64,000 bases of DNA, from NCBI GenBank assembly GCA_020636025.1, contig JACJYQ010000002.1, positions 372,001 to 436,000 of the forward strand, in the 5' to 3' direction. This document shows positions 37,100-45,180 of the stretch, one piece after another (the first letter of the stretch is position 1; every line of letters begins with the position of its first letter). The notes under the pieces are model-generated. The model was not told the DNA's origin. It searched no databases and saw only the letters and a list, made by a program, of their open reading frames with translations. Made by a program: the position numbers and the translations under genes. The stretch comes from Lewinellaceae bacterium (GTDB lineage: Bacteria > Bacteroidota > Bacteroidia > Chitinophagales > Saprospiraceae).

Positions 37100-37666
37100 A
37101 TGGAAATCATAGCACTTCAGGGTCACCGGAAAGAAGCCTCCGGAAAAGTTGAATCCAAGAAAATTCGTCGCAGCGGTCACGTTCCTGCAGTGATGTATAA
37201 AAGCGGAGGAGGAGAAGCCTTTCAATTCAATCTCCTTGCATCGGATTTGCGTCCGTTGGTTTACACGTCAAAATTCAGAATGGTTGACATCAACCTGGAT
37301 GGCGCTACCCATAAAGGGATCGTAAAAGACATTCAGTTCCACCCGGTAACGGAGGCTGTTATGCACATGGATTTTCTGGAACTGGTTCCAGGTGTTAAAT
37401 TCAAAGCAAACGTGCCTGTTCGTTTTGTCGGTGCATCAAAAGGTGTAAAAGAAGGTGGAAAATTCTTGCCTAAAATGCGTAGCGTTACCGTTACCATGAC
37501 TCCTGAAAATGCGATTGACGAAGTAACAGCAGATATTTCTGCCATGGAATTGGGTTCTACCATTCGTGTTCGTGACATCGATTTGCCATCGGGAATAGAA
37601 ATTACTAATACTCCGGCCGTTCCAATTGCTTCAATTGAAATTCCACGTGCGCTGAAATCCAAGTAA
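37100..37666 (+). CDS. rplY: 50S ribosomal protein L25 (long, Ctc type)
   Basis: 188 residues from ATG 37100 (MEIIALQGHRKEASGKVESK); the longer frame from 37055 includes the promoter element itself. The N-terminal 5S rRNA-binding domain ends in FHPVTEAVMHMDFLELV and is followed by the beta-rich TL5/Ctc domain (KANVPVRFVGASKGVKEGGK). Single gene with its own promoter and terminator. Confidence 0.95.
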   Translation: MEIIALQGHRKEASGKVESKKIRRSGHVPAVMYKSGGGEAFQFNLLASDLRPLVYTSKFRMVDINLDGATHKGIVKDIQFHPVTEAVMHMDFLELVPGVKFKANVPVRFVGASKGVKEGGKFLPKMRSVTVTMTPENAIDEVTADISAMELGSTIRVRDIDLPSGIEITNTPAVPIASIEIPRALKSK

Positions 37667-37693
37667 TCTGGGTTTATAGTACATACTGATATA

Positions 37694-37733
37694 AAAGCGC
37701 CCCGGTACAATCTGTACCGGGGCGCTTTCTTTT
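37694..37733 (+). terminator. Strong terminator of rplY
   Basis: Perfect 16-base arms (AAAGCGCCCCGGTACA and its complement) with loop ATC, then TTTCTTTT. Confidence 0.95.
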
Positions 37734-37738
37734 ACTTA

Positions 37739-38062
37739 TCCGCCGCTCGTGGTGTTTCTGCAGGATTACCACGAGCATACGGAAACGCGGCATGATTTGA
37801 AGGTCTACTCACGCTGCCGTTGCTTTTGGCGTTGAAAAAAACACCAAATGCGGCGTAATGATTTGACTGGCTACTCACGGTCCTGTGCTTCAGGTGTTGG
37901 AAAAAACACCTGAAGCGGCGTGGAAATGCGGCGTAACGAAAGGTGCGGAGCACCGTAATGTATGTAGTGCAGCGCACCGAAAGAAGAAATTTCGCCTTGG
38001 TGTTGTCACCCCGTAGGAAGAGTAATGTGGGTGGTTCTGGAGCAACCCATGATTTTGGCAAC
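37739..38062. repeat. Multi-hairpin repeat, copy R1
   Basis: About 325 bases, closely similar to R2 and in the same orientation. Visible units in order: a decayed GCTCGTGGTG hairpin, a TTTGGCGTT/AACACCAAA hairpin, CTTCAGGTGTT/AACACCTGAAG, GGTGCGGAGCACC, GTGCAGCGCACC, and an end motif GGAGCAACCCATG. R1 and R2 bracket the ATPase gene. Confidence 0.85.
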
Positions 38063-38081
38063 GTGGAAACAGAACCAAAAA

Positions 38082-39218
38082 TCAAATCTTCAAAAACTTC
38101 CCAAAGTTGGCCGGTGATAATACGGAAAAGTCATGTTGGGGATAAGCCGACTCAAATGATTTGGGCAACTTAGCTTGGCTTTTAGGGTTCCATTTTATTT
38201 CAAAGGCGGAAATATGACCGTCGCTTTCTTCGAGATAATCTATCTCCTGTCCCTGTTTTGTGCGCCAGAAATATGAATTGACGAAATGGCGGCGAGCATA
38301 GCTATTGCGTTTGACGCGCTCACTGATCATGAAATTTTCCCACAAAGCACCCTTGTCTTGCCGAAGGGAAAGTTCGGCAAAATTGCCGATCAACGCATTC
38401 CTGATGCCATTGTCATAAAAATATATTTTACGGGTGGTTGAAATTTCATTGCGCAGGTTGCGGCTAAGTGGGCCAAGTCGGAATATGACATAAGCCTGTT
38501 CAAGTGCTGTTATATAATTTGCCACGGTCTGTTTATCTACCTTAAGCAGGTTTGACAGCTCATTGAAAGACACCTCTGAACCCATTTGCAGTGCTAGGGC
38601 TTGAAGCAATTGCACCAGTATTTCGGGTTTCCTGATTGGTGCGAAAGAAAGAAGATCGCGATACAGGTTATCGGAAGCAAGGCCAGCCAACACTTCTTTT
38701 TCTTCTCCGGGTCTGTTTAGAACTTCCGGATACATGCCGTAGAGCAACCGTTGCTCCAGGCCACTTTCGGCAGCATGTAAACCAATGTGATCGACCCACT
38801 CTTGCCAACAAACAGGAAAAAGATGAAACTCTGTTTTTCTTCCCGTTAGTGGCTCGTTGATCTGATTGGACAATGCAAATGAGGATGACCCCGTGGCGAT
38901 AACCCTGGTATTTGGGAAATGGTCGGCCATGAGTTTCAGCGTAATGCCGATGTTGAGGATACGCTGCGCTTCATCCAGTATCAACAGATCATTCGCTTCA
39001 AGAAGGGGGCGCAAAGATTCTATTCCCACATTGGTAAGCCTGGTGCGAACGGTAGGATCATCACCACTCAGGTACAGGCTTCTTCCTGAAAATTGAGCTG
39101 CAACCTTCCGAACCAGGGTTGTTTTACCTGTTTGCCTGGGCCCTAATAAGAGCAGCATTTTATGATTTTCAGCCAGCAGGTTTTCTGTAAAGGCTGCTTC
39201 TATTTGTCTTTTTATCAT
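38082..39218 (-). CDS. AAA ATPase with DUF4143 domain
   Basis: 378 residues from ATG 39218 (MIKRQIEAAF); longer frames run into repeat R2. Walker A is LGPRQTGKTTL, Walker B LLILDEAQRI, sensor region VIATGSSSFALSN. The C-terminal DUF4143 part has ALWENFMISERVKR and a restriction-endonuclease-like end (WRTKQGQEIDYLEESDGHIS, AFEIKW). These ATPases are widespread, highly duplicated and often horizontally moved; biochemical role unknown. It is bracketed by direct repeats R1 and R2, with 20 bases from its stop to R1 and 73 bases from its start to R2, so the unit could be lost or moved as a cassette. Confidence 0.88.
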   Translation of the reverse strand: MIKRQIEAAFTENLLAENHKMLLLLGPRQTGKTTLVRKVAAQFSGRSLYLSGDDPTVRTRLTNVGIESLRPLLEANDLLILDEAQRILNIGITLKLMADHFPNTRVIATGSSSFALSNQINEPLTGRKTEFHLFPVCWQEWVDHIGLHAAESGLEQRLLYGMYPEVLNRPGEEKEVLAGLASDNLYRDLLSFAPIRKPEILVQLLQALALQMGSEVSFNELSNLLKVDKQTVANYITALEQAYVIFRLGPLSRNLRNEISTTRKIYFYDNGIRNALIGNFAELSLRQDKGALWENFMISERVKRNSYARRHFVNSYFWRTKQGQEIDYLEESDGHISAFEIKWNPKSQAKLPKSFESAYPQHDFSVLSPANFGKFLKI

Positions 39219-39291
39219 CTTTTGGTGATTGTAATCCCCAAAAGTAATTCTTTTTGGGGGCCGAGACCACCAAAAGGTTGTTTTTAATAAC

Positions 39292-39628
39292 TTTTCCGTA
39301 TGCTCGTGGTGTTTCCGCAGGATCACCACGAGCATACGGAAAAGTGGCCTGATTTGACGGTCTACTCACGCTGCCGTTGCATTTGGTGTTGTAAAAAACA
39401 CCAAATGCGGCGTAATGATTTGACGGATTACTCACGCTGTCTGTGCTTCAGGTGTTGGAAAAAACACCTGAAGCGGCGTGGAAATGCGGCGTAGCGAAAG
39501 GTGCGGAGCACCGTAATGTCTGTAGTGCAGCGCACCGAAACGAGAAATTTCGCCCTGCGTGTGGGTGTTGTCATCCCGCAGGAAGAGTAAAGTGAGTGGT
39601 TCTGGAGCAACCCATGCTTTTGGCAACA
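39292..39628. repeat. Multi-hairpin repeat, copy R2
   Basis: The best preserved copy. Perfect 20-base arms at 39292-39311 and 39324-39343 (CCGTATGCTCGTGGTG core), then two tandem subunits that each begin ATTTGACGG and hold a hairpin: GCATTTGGTGTT with AACACCAAATGC, and GCTTCAGGTGTT with AACACCTGAAGC. The end matches R1 (CTGGAGCAACCCATG). Confidence 0.88.
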
Positions 39629-39720
39629 TAAACAGGGGTGATAGTAGCGCCTTTGTATTTTGAAAAAGATTGGCCATTTGAAAGGTATTTCACCACTCGC
39701 AGAGTCTCCGCTGGAGTGCC

Positions 39721-39811
39721 ATGAGCATACGGAAACGCGGCAGGATTTGAGGGTCTACTCACGCTGCTGGTGCATTTGGTGTTGAAAAAAACACCAGAAG
39801 CGGTATGGAAA
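39721..39811. repeat. Multi-hairpin repeat, partial copy R3
   Basis: Begins within the first hairpin (ATGAGCATACGGAAACGCGG), includes GTCTACTCACGCTGC, and breaks off after a mixed hairpin: left arm GCATTTGGTGTT, right arm AACACCAGAAGC. Confidence 0.75.
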
Positions 39812-39825
39812 CAGGTTCCAATTGA

Positions 39826-40836
39826 CTACATCCTTTCCAGGTGTCGCATGAGCATTTCAACTCTTCCCTTCAAATCATTAAATAAATTAAGGCGGTGAAG
39901 CTCTTTTTCCGCAGGGAAAGAGCAGGATTCTATTTGGTCAGCCCATTGTTGCATTCTTTTGCAAAAACCCTGTTCTGTTGATCTCAAAAAGTTTGGATTG
40001 TCTACAGTGATGTAGGCTGCCAAGTGTTCGGTCCCGGAATTGACCAGGATGACATTGTTGGTGTAAGCAATTTCATTGAGGTACAATTCAAAAGTTGCTG
40101 CGGGCTTTCCGTTTGATAAATCGCCTTTATTAAGATTGGCCGCCATGTTTTGTTTGGAGTCGAGCATATTTAAAAGCTCCCTGCAAATCAGAACCGGTAC
40201 ATCGGAGTTACTAAAAAGCTGCGCTTCGGCATAGTACCGGATCTGGTTTAGTACATTATCCAAAACCATTCGGGGCCAGAACTCTTTTGACGGTATTTGC
40301 ATCCATGCGTTCAAGATGGCCATTCTGTGTTCTACAATGTCGGGATATGCTGCATAGAAAACTTCGGGGTCGAAAGCTCTGCTTAGCGATTCAGAAATTT
40401 TCCAATTGGTGCGCGACCACACATATAGCTTAAAGGCTAATAAAATTGGACAAGTCAACGAATGAAATATCGGCAACTCGTTGGTAGCATAGGTAATAAA
40501 CGGATTCGGAGCCTTTAATATCTGATCCAGATCCATTCTCACTTTTCTCAGGAAATCTTCGGGGTTAACAGGTAAATGTGGAGGAATGGAGTAATCGAAA
40601 TTCAGTTTTTCATAATTCCCGTGACTATTAGTTAAAAATTTGTCGAGTGAGATCTCGTAATGGGTGGCAATTTCAAAAACTTCTGAACTTGTAAAGGCAA
40701 CTTGAGACTTGATCTTTTTGTAGGCGGAGGGTTTACTGATTTTTAGTAGGTCTACTAATTCTTCGACCAGCGGCACAGATTTATTTCTCTTGAGGGCTAT
40801 CTCCCCGATAAGGTAGGCTTGAAGTTTTTCGGACAT
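39826..40836 (-). CDS. Helix-turn-helix regulator of a Bacteroidota-specific type
   Basis: 336 residues. The first 70 form a helix-turn-helix unit (VEELVDLLKISKPSAYKKIK, FEIATHYEISLDKFL) of the kind seen in many uncharacterised Bacteroidota regulators; the remaining 260 residues are mostly helical with no known domain and probably serve ligand binding or oligomerisation. Its start faces a 338-base intergenic region holding three palindromic operators, with two duplicated lipoprotein genes on the far side. The obvious reading is that it controls itself and the lipoproteins. Regulation is inferred from layout only. Confidence 0.75.
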   Translation of the reverse strand: MSEKLQAYLIGEIALKRNKSVPLVEELVDLLKISKPSAYKKIKSQVAFTSSEVFEIATHYEISLDKFLTNSHGNYEKLNFDYSIPPHLPVNPEDFLRKVRMDLDQILKAPNPFITYATNELPIFHSLTCPILLAFKLYVWSRTNWKISESLSRAFDPEVFYAAYPDIVEHRMAILNAWMQIPSKEFWPRMVLDNVLNQIRYYAEAQLFSNSDVPVLICRELLNMLDSKQNMAANLNKGDLSNGKPAATFELYLNEIAYTNNVILVNSGTEHLAAYITVDNPNFLRSTEQGFCKRMQQWADQIESCSFPAEKELHRLNLFNDLKGRVEMLMRHLERM

Positions 40837-40941
40837 GAATGAATGCGTGTGTTTAGGGATACATGGTTGATTTCAGAGTGCTACTTCTTTTCAAAATTGA
40901 AAAAAAATACATCTGATTGCCAAATATTCAGATTCTTTTTT

Positions 40942-41038
40942 TCTCATGAAGTGAGACTATGTCGCGCTAATTACCCGAAAATTCTCATTTGGTGAGAAAA
41001 TTTTCTGAAAAGCGACTAAAAAGTCTCACCAGATGAGA
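40942..41038. promoter_or_regulatory. Three phased palindromic operators (TCTCA-N5-TGAGA)
   Basis: TCTCATGAAGTGAGA (40942-40956), TCTCATTTGGTGAGA (40983-40997) and TCTCACCAGATGAGA (41024-41038). Centres are exactly 41 bases apart both times. The central site is flanked by the mirrored pair GTCGC (40961-40965) and GCGAC (41012-41016). Located between the divergent regulator and lipoprotein genes. Confidence 0.8.
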
Positions 41039-41174
41039 AAATTCATTTGATTTGGCAAAATTAGTCTCCATATAAGATAATCTTCTATTTGTATGGCGTT
41101 GTTCACCCGCACACCTTTGCTCTATTGCAACGAAGAGTTGAATTATTTTGAAATTGAAAACCTTTCATTGATTT

Positions 41175-41789
41175 ATGAAAAATAGAATCTCTTATTTTTT
41201 ATTCCCCCTGCTATCAACTATCTGTTTGCTAGCCTGCAAAAGGGAACCGGCCATTACGAAAGTTTCCGGAGTGGTTACGGAATATGGCACAGGGAAACCT
41301 ATTTCCAATGTAGAGGTATTTGTTCTTTGCAATACTTCTGATCCTTTTGGTCCTCAGCTTCCTGGTAATTTAGTAGACACTATGTTCACGGATGCACAGG
41401 GGCGGTTTTACCGGGAGTATCCGGAAAAGGATTTCTGCCTGGCCGCATACCTGGCCTTTTACAAACCGGGGTACTATGTACACAATGATGTAGACATCAG
41501 CACCGGGGAAAATTATTTTGAAGTGGTGCTTGACCCGGAAGCTTGGTTAAAGATTGTTACTATTCCAGACTTAGGGGGAAATGGTGTCCTCGTTGCAGGC
41601 TCAAATTATTACGGCGGAAGCGGGTATTATTCTTACTCACATGAAGGGGAACAGTACAATATTTTTTTAACTAAGGGAAATGAGCAAAAGTATTTGCGAT
41701 GGTACACTGGCAATAATTATGAAATAAAGCACCAGGATACCATTTTTCTAAATGGACGAGATACTACCACATATACAATCCACTATTGA
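41175..41789 (+). CDS. Lipoprotein with regulatory-like beta-sandwich, paralog 1
   Basis: 204 residues: signal segment and lipobox (STICLLACKRE, Cys21), then a carboxypeptidase-regulatory-like domain (VSGVVTEYGTGKPISNVEVF, GRFYREYPEKDFCLAAYLAF) up to about residue 130, then a tail of its own (GGNGVLVAGSNYYGGSGYY) and the end DTTTYTIHY. Probably anchored in the outer membrane. The DNA from about 41236 to 41550 is almost identical to the next gene, evidence of recent tandem duplication. First gene downstream of the triple operator. Confidence 0.8.
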   Translation: MKNRISYFLFPLLSTICLLACKREPAITKVSGVVTEYGTGKPISNVEVFVLCNTSDPFGPQLPGNLVDTMFTDAQGRFYREYPEKDFCLAAYLAFYKPGYYVHNDVDISTGENYFEVVLDPEAWLKIVTIPDLGGNGVLVAGSNYYGGSGYYSYSHEGEQYNIFLTKGNEQKYLRWYTGNNYEIKHQDTIFLNGRDTTTYTIHY

Positions 41790-41808
41790 CACTTAAAACC
41801 TTTTGATT

Positions 41809-42414
41809 GTGAAAATCAAGACCACCAAATTCTTGATTACATTACCTCTCATCATTTTTCTGCTAGCCTGCAAAAGAGACCCGGCCATTACGACAGTATC
41901 CGGAGTGGTTACGGAATATGGGACAGGGAAACCGATTTCCAATGTAGAGGTATTTGTTCTCTGCAATACTTCTGATCCTTTTGGCCCTCAGCTTCCCGGT
42001 AATTTAGTAGACACTATGTTCACGGATGCACAGGGTCGTTTTTACCGGGAGTATCCGGAAAAGGATTTCTGCCTGGCCGCATACCTGGCCTTTTACAAAC
42101 CGGGGTACTATGTACACAATGATGTAGACATAAGCACCGGGGAAAATTATTTTGAAGTGGTGCTTGACGCAGAAGCCTGGTTTAAGCTTGTTACAGTTCC
42201 CGACCTGGGGATTTGGCAAAGCCTGGGTTTTGGAGGGTCTGTTAGCCCGCACAGCGTTGCTGCTATTTATGGCACAGAGGAACAAGTATTTTCTTATCCG
42301 GGCAGAAGAAACCTCGTACTTCATTGGGGGCCATTTTCTAACCCCGATGAAAGTAGTTCAGATACAATTTTTATTGTGCCACATGATACTACCACATACA
42401 CAATTCACTATTAA
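41809..42414 (+). CDS. Lipoprotein with regulatory-like beta-sandwich, paralog 2
   Basis: 201 residues from GTG 41809; the TTG at 41803 would add two residues. Lipobox FLLACKRD, then a domain nearly identical to paralog 1 (same YGTGKPISNVEVFVL through HNDVDISTGENYFEVVLD). The last 60 residues differ strongly (GIWQSLGFGGSVSPHSVAAI) but both proteins end DTTTYTIHY. The start regions of this gene and the next share the sequence CTTAAAAC-nn-TTTGATT, so the spacer was duplicated too. Confidence 0.8.
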   Translation: MKIKTTKFLITLPLIIFLLACKRDPAITTVSGVVTEYGTGKPISNVEVFVLCNTSDPFGPQLPGNLVDTMFTDAQGRFYREYPEKDFCLAAYLAFYKPGYYVHNDVDISTGENYFEVVLDAEAWFKLVTVPDLGIWQSLGFGGSVSPHSVAAIYGTEEQVFSYPGRRNLVLHWGPFSNPDESSSDTIFIVPHDTTTYTIHY

Positions 42415-42433
42415 CGCTTAAAACTATTTGATT

Positions 42434-42670
42434 ATGAACACGTTAACTGCTCTTGTTCTCAAGGGCAGAGGGCTATTGCTATGCCTTCTGCTAACCTTTT
42501 TGGCCACTAAAGGCATAACTCAATGCCTTCAATATCCTCGAGCCTATGATCAGGTTTTTGTTTGTTATGATGACACCAGTGTAAAAATCGAACAAAATTC
42601 CTGTTTACACAATCCGGTTCGGTTTACGTTTGGGGTTTCCGCCACTCGCTGTGTTTTCGCTGGGTACTAG
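42434..42670 (+). CDS. Short secreted Cys-containing protein, possibly truncated
   Basis: 78 residues: signal peptide (LLLCLLLTFLATKGITQC) and a mature part with Cys spaced through PRAYDQVFVC, IEQNSC and ATRC. It follows the lipoprotein pair after a duplicated spacer, and its stop lies 20 bases before repeat R4. It looks like the 5' part of a longer secreted protein cut by the repeat, but it might be complete. Confidence 0.45.
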   Translation: MNTLTALVLKGRGLLLCLLLTFLATKGITQCLQYPRAYDQVFVCYDDTSVKIEQNSCLHNPVRFTFGVSATRCVFAGY

Positions 42671-42690
42671 AGTAAAAAATGGGATTAAAT

Positions 42691-42842
42691 GATTTGACTG
42701 ACTACTCACGCCGGCGGTGCTTCAGGTGTTGGAAAAAACACCAAATGCGGCGTGGAAATGCGGCGTAGCGAAAGGTGCGGAGCACCGTAATGTCTGTAGC
42801 CTTCAACGCCATTTAAAACACAAGGTGCAGCGCACCGAAACG
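42691..42842. repeat. Multi-hairpin repeat, rearranged copy R4
   Basis: Starts GATTTGACTGACTACTCACG. Its single hairpin is a chimera: left arm GCTTCAGGTGTT belongs to subunit 2 of R2, right arm AACACCAAATGC to subunit 1. Then GGTGCGGAGCACCGTAATG as in R2, and a 26-base insertion before GTGCAGCGCACCG. Confidence 0.75.
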
Positions 42843-42912
42843 TAAATCCTCGTTTCGGTGCGCTGCACCTTGTTATTTTTATCCCATTTTCGGGCTACAT
42901 ACATTACGGTGC
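42782..42912. terminator. Large nested hairpin at the end of R4
   Basis: Inner stem: 23-base perfect arms 42820-42842 and 42851-42873 (core AGGTGCAGCGCACCGAAACG) with an 8-base loop, then TTATTTTT. Outer stem: GCACCGTAATGTCTGTAGCC (42782-42801 region) against 42893-42912 with one mismatch. It can end transcription from both sides (the LysM gene converges from the right). Confidence 0.7.
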
Positions 42913-42937
42913 GCTGGCACCTATTACGCGCGGAATA

Positions 42938-44746
42938 TCAATGAATCGGCACCAATATCCATTTCCCTGGTGTAACAGCCTCATTCAATCCAAGGCCATT
43001 CACCTGAGCAAGCTCAGCCGGATCCACCTTGTATTTGGTGGCTATTGAACGTATGGTATCTCCTTGGCGGGCCAGGTGTTCCTTGAACTGAGGTACCGTG
43101 CTGGTTGGTGTGGTGCTTTTTTGCGGATTGTTGGTAGATAAACTGGTTTTCACCTTGTCGTCAACGGGCCATTCGTCCACACCGGTAGTTTTGTTAATCA
43201 GGCTTTTCTGGTCGTCGGTATTATATGTCTGAGGATCCAGAACCGTTGATGCCCGTTGCATTTTTTCCTTCTTTGCGTAACTGTTTAAAGGCTCATCATA
43301 AGGTGTGTTTTTTGAAACACTTCCGCTGGGATTCAAGCAATCACATTCGGGAATAACGATTCTATCTCCAACCTCCAATGTAACATTTCCGGAAGCGGGC
43401 ATTTTGTTTGCCTGTCGGATGCAATCGTCGGGACAATCATACATGCGGGCAATTTTGTATAGGTATTCTCCCTTTTCAACGGTATGGATCAGCGGGCGTG
43501 GAGCGCCGGTCGTATTGGCAAATTCCTTAAATTCGTTGGGCTGGACATCAGAAGTAACAGGTGTTGTGCCTTTGCCCGCTGCATCAACTTTATTGAGTTT
43601 TCGCTGATCAATTACATAATAGCCGTTGGAAACGTATTGTGCCGTTTTAGCAGCCAGGGTTTTAGCCATTTTGTTGTATCCAACGGGAGGTTTTTGATAC
43701 CACACCACATCGCAAACTTCAATCAGATTGGGGTCTTTAATGTCGTTCCATTTAACCAGTGTTTGCATATCCACATTGTAGGTGCGTGAAATGGCGCGCA
43801 GATTGTCGCCTTTTTGCACCACGTGGTATCCTTCTCCAAGTAACTCCGGACAATCAATGGTAACCAGCGTACCCTCATAATTGAATTGGTCTGGACCGGC
43901 ATTATCGGCTATTTTAGTAGTGATGGAGGCTTTTTCTTTGTCCTGTTCCACCAGGCCGTAAGTTGGCTTGACCATGTTATCTCCGTACTGCGCAGGTTTT
44001 TGAGTACTTGGAACGGCGAGTTTATTTTGCTCTGGGCAGGCGTCGTTTATAAAGTCGACGGCAAACTGACCATTGATGCGATACAGTTTCATCTCATTCT
44101 CCATGGCTTTTGCCGTGCTGGTTCCCGTGCGATCAGTAGAAAAGCCCAATGACGGAATTAATTCTATATCTGATTTGAGTTCTCCGCTTTTAGGCGATTC
44201 GCAATGGAAAGAGTACTCCATCAGACAGTTGTTTACTTGTGATCCTGTAAAGTAAACGGCTGTAGGAGAACCGGTTATGGCCAGGTTCACGTCATTATCC
44301 AAATGCAGCGTATCGAAAATAAAGGAGCAGTTTTTGGATCGTATCCAGTATTTAGGGCCGTTTTTAGCAATAAGTGTGGCGGAGCCAATCGGCATCAGCC
44401 AGTAGCCGCCTTCCTGACGTTGAAATACAATCAGGACCTGACGATCACCCCGGTTGAGGCCGGCAATAAATCCGTCGTTCAGGTTTAGCTTACCACAAGT
44501 GATGGCGCCTTCCGGCATGGTGGGAGAATAGTGTCCGGAACCTTCAGCAATAAAAACGTAATTTTCCAATACATTAGGCTTTACAGCATAAGCGTAAACA
44601 GGAGCATCTCCTTTAACATTCGGATATGCATAACGATATACAAGCTGGCTCATGCAGTCCCTGTTAAAAACCACATAGGTGACATCTTGAGCCGGAAGTA
44701 CCTGACTAATCAGCAATAAGGCAAAGGCAAGAAAAAGTCGATTCAT
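42938..44746 (-). CDS. Exported LysM protein with three LysM domains
   Basis: 602 residues: signal peptide (LFLAFALLLISQVLPAQ), an N-terminal region of about 290 residues without known domain (YVVFNRDCMSQLVYRYAYPN), then three LysM modules: YHVVQKGDNLRAISRTYNVD at about 310, IHTVEKGEYLYKIARMYDCP at about 425, and HLARQGDTIRSIATKYKVD at the C terminus. LysM binds N-acetylglucosamine chains of peptidoglycan, so it is a periplasmic or cell-wall-attached protein. No catalytic domain is seen; a structural or targeting role is likely. Confidence 0.85.
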   Translation of the reverse strand: MNRLFLAFALLLISQVLPAQDVTYVVFNRDCMSQLVYRYAYPNVKGDAPVYAYAVKPNVLENYVFIAEGSGHYSPTMPEGAITCGKLNLNDGFIAGLNRGDRQVLIVFQRQEGGYWLMPIGSATLIAKNGPKYWIRSKNCSFIFDTLHLDNDVNLAITGSPTAVYFTGSQVNNCLMEYSFHCESPKSGELKSDIELIPSLGFSTDRTGTSTAKAMENEMKLYRINGQFAVDFINDACPEQNKLAVPSTQKPAQYGDNMVKPTYGLVEQDKEKASITTKIADNAGPDQFNYEGTLVTIDCPELLGEGYHVVQKGDNLRAISRTYNVDMQTLVKWNDIKDPNLIEVCDVVWYQKPPVGYNKMAKTLAAKTAQYVSNGYYVIDQRKLNKVDAAGKGTTPVTSDVQPNEFKEFANTTGAPRPLIHTVEKGEYLYKIARMYDCPDDCIRQANKMPASGNVTLEVGDRIVIPECDCLNPSGSVSKNTPYDEPLNSYAKKEKMQRASTVLDPQTYNTDDQKSLINKTTGVDEWPVDDKVKTSLSTNNPQKSTTPTSTVPQFKEHLARQGDTIRSIATKYKVDPAELAQVNGLGLNEAVTPGKWILVPIH

Positions 44747-44784
44747 GGTAAAATTGTTTATTGGTGACTGGGTTTAAAAAGCGT

Positions 44785-44957
44785 AACCAGGGTGTGCCTG
44801 AAAAATACTTGCCGGGCTTAAAAGGCATCTTTTGGAACCTGTGCTTCGCCTCTTTTTTGAGCAATATAGCCCGATATTCCTCAAAAAAGTAGTCTTCCAC
44901 AGAACCCAAAATCTACTCTTTTAATCCTCGGCAGCATTTTTCAGGCACACCCTGGTT
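44785..44957. mobile_element. 173-bp MITE-like element with 22-bp perfect terminal inverted repeats
   Basis: Terminal arms 44785-44806 (AACCAGGGTGTGCCTG start) and 44936-44957 are perfect complements. The interior holds a second palindrome (TTTTTTGAGCAATATAGCCC, 44853-44872, against GATATTCCTCAAAAAA, 44873-44888). No coding capacity, no evident target-site duplication. It takes up most of the otherwise empty gap between the LysM gene and surE; the remainder (44958-45168) shows nothing else. Confidence 0.6.
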
Positions 44958-45168
44958 GATTAACGAAGAAATACGCGATAAAATTTCCTGCAAGATTAGG
45001 CGATAATTTTCAAATTTGGTATTGATTATCAGGGAAATATAAAGAATTGATGCGTTTTATTTCGAAAAATCCGCTTTTCGCAAGGATTTTTCAAGCCTGA
45101 TAAAGTACAGATTCGACTTTTTCCTGAAAAATAGAGAACAGATTTTACCCCTAAACTAGCGGTTCCAC

Positions 45169-45176
45169 TACTTTTG
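45169..45176 (+). promoter_or_regulatory. Minus-7 element four bases from the surE start
   Basis: TACTTTTG, TAGC, ATG: leaderless configuration. Confidence 0.6.
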
Positions 45177-45180
45177 TAGC

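Noticed and set aside
44706..44909. 67-codon minus-strand frame
   Set aside because: Overlaps the inverted-repeat element and the LysM start; no protein feature.
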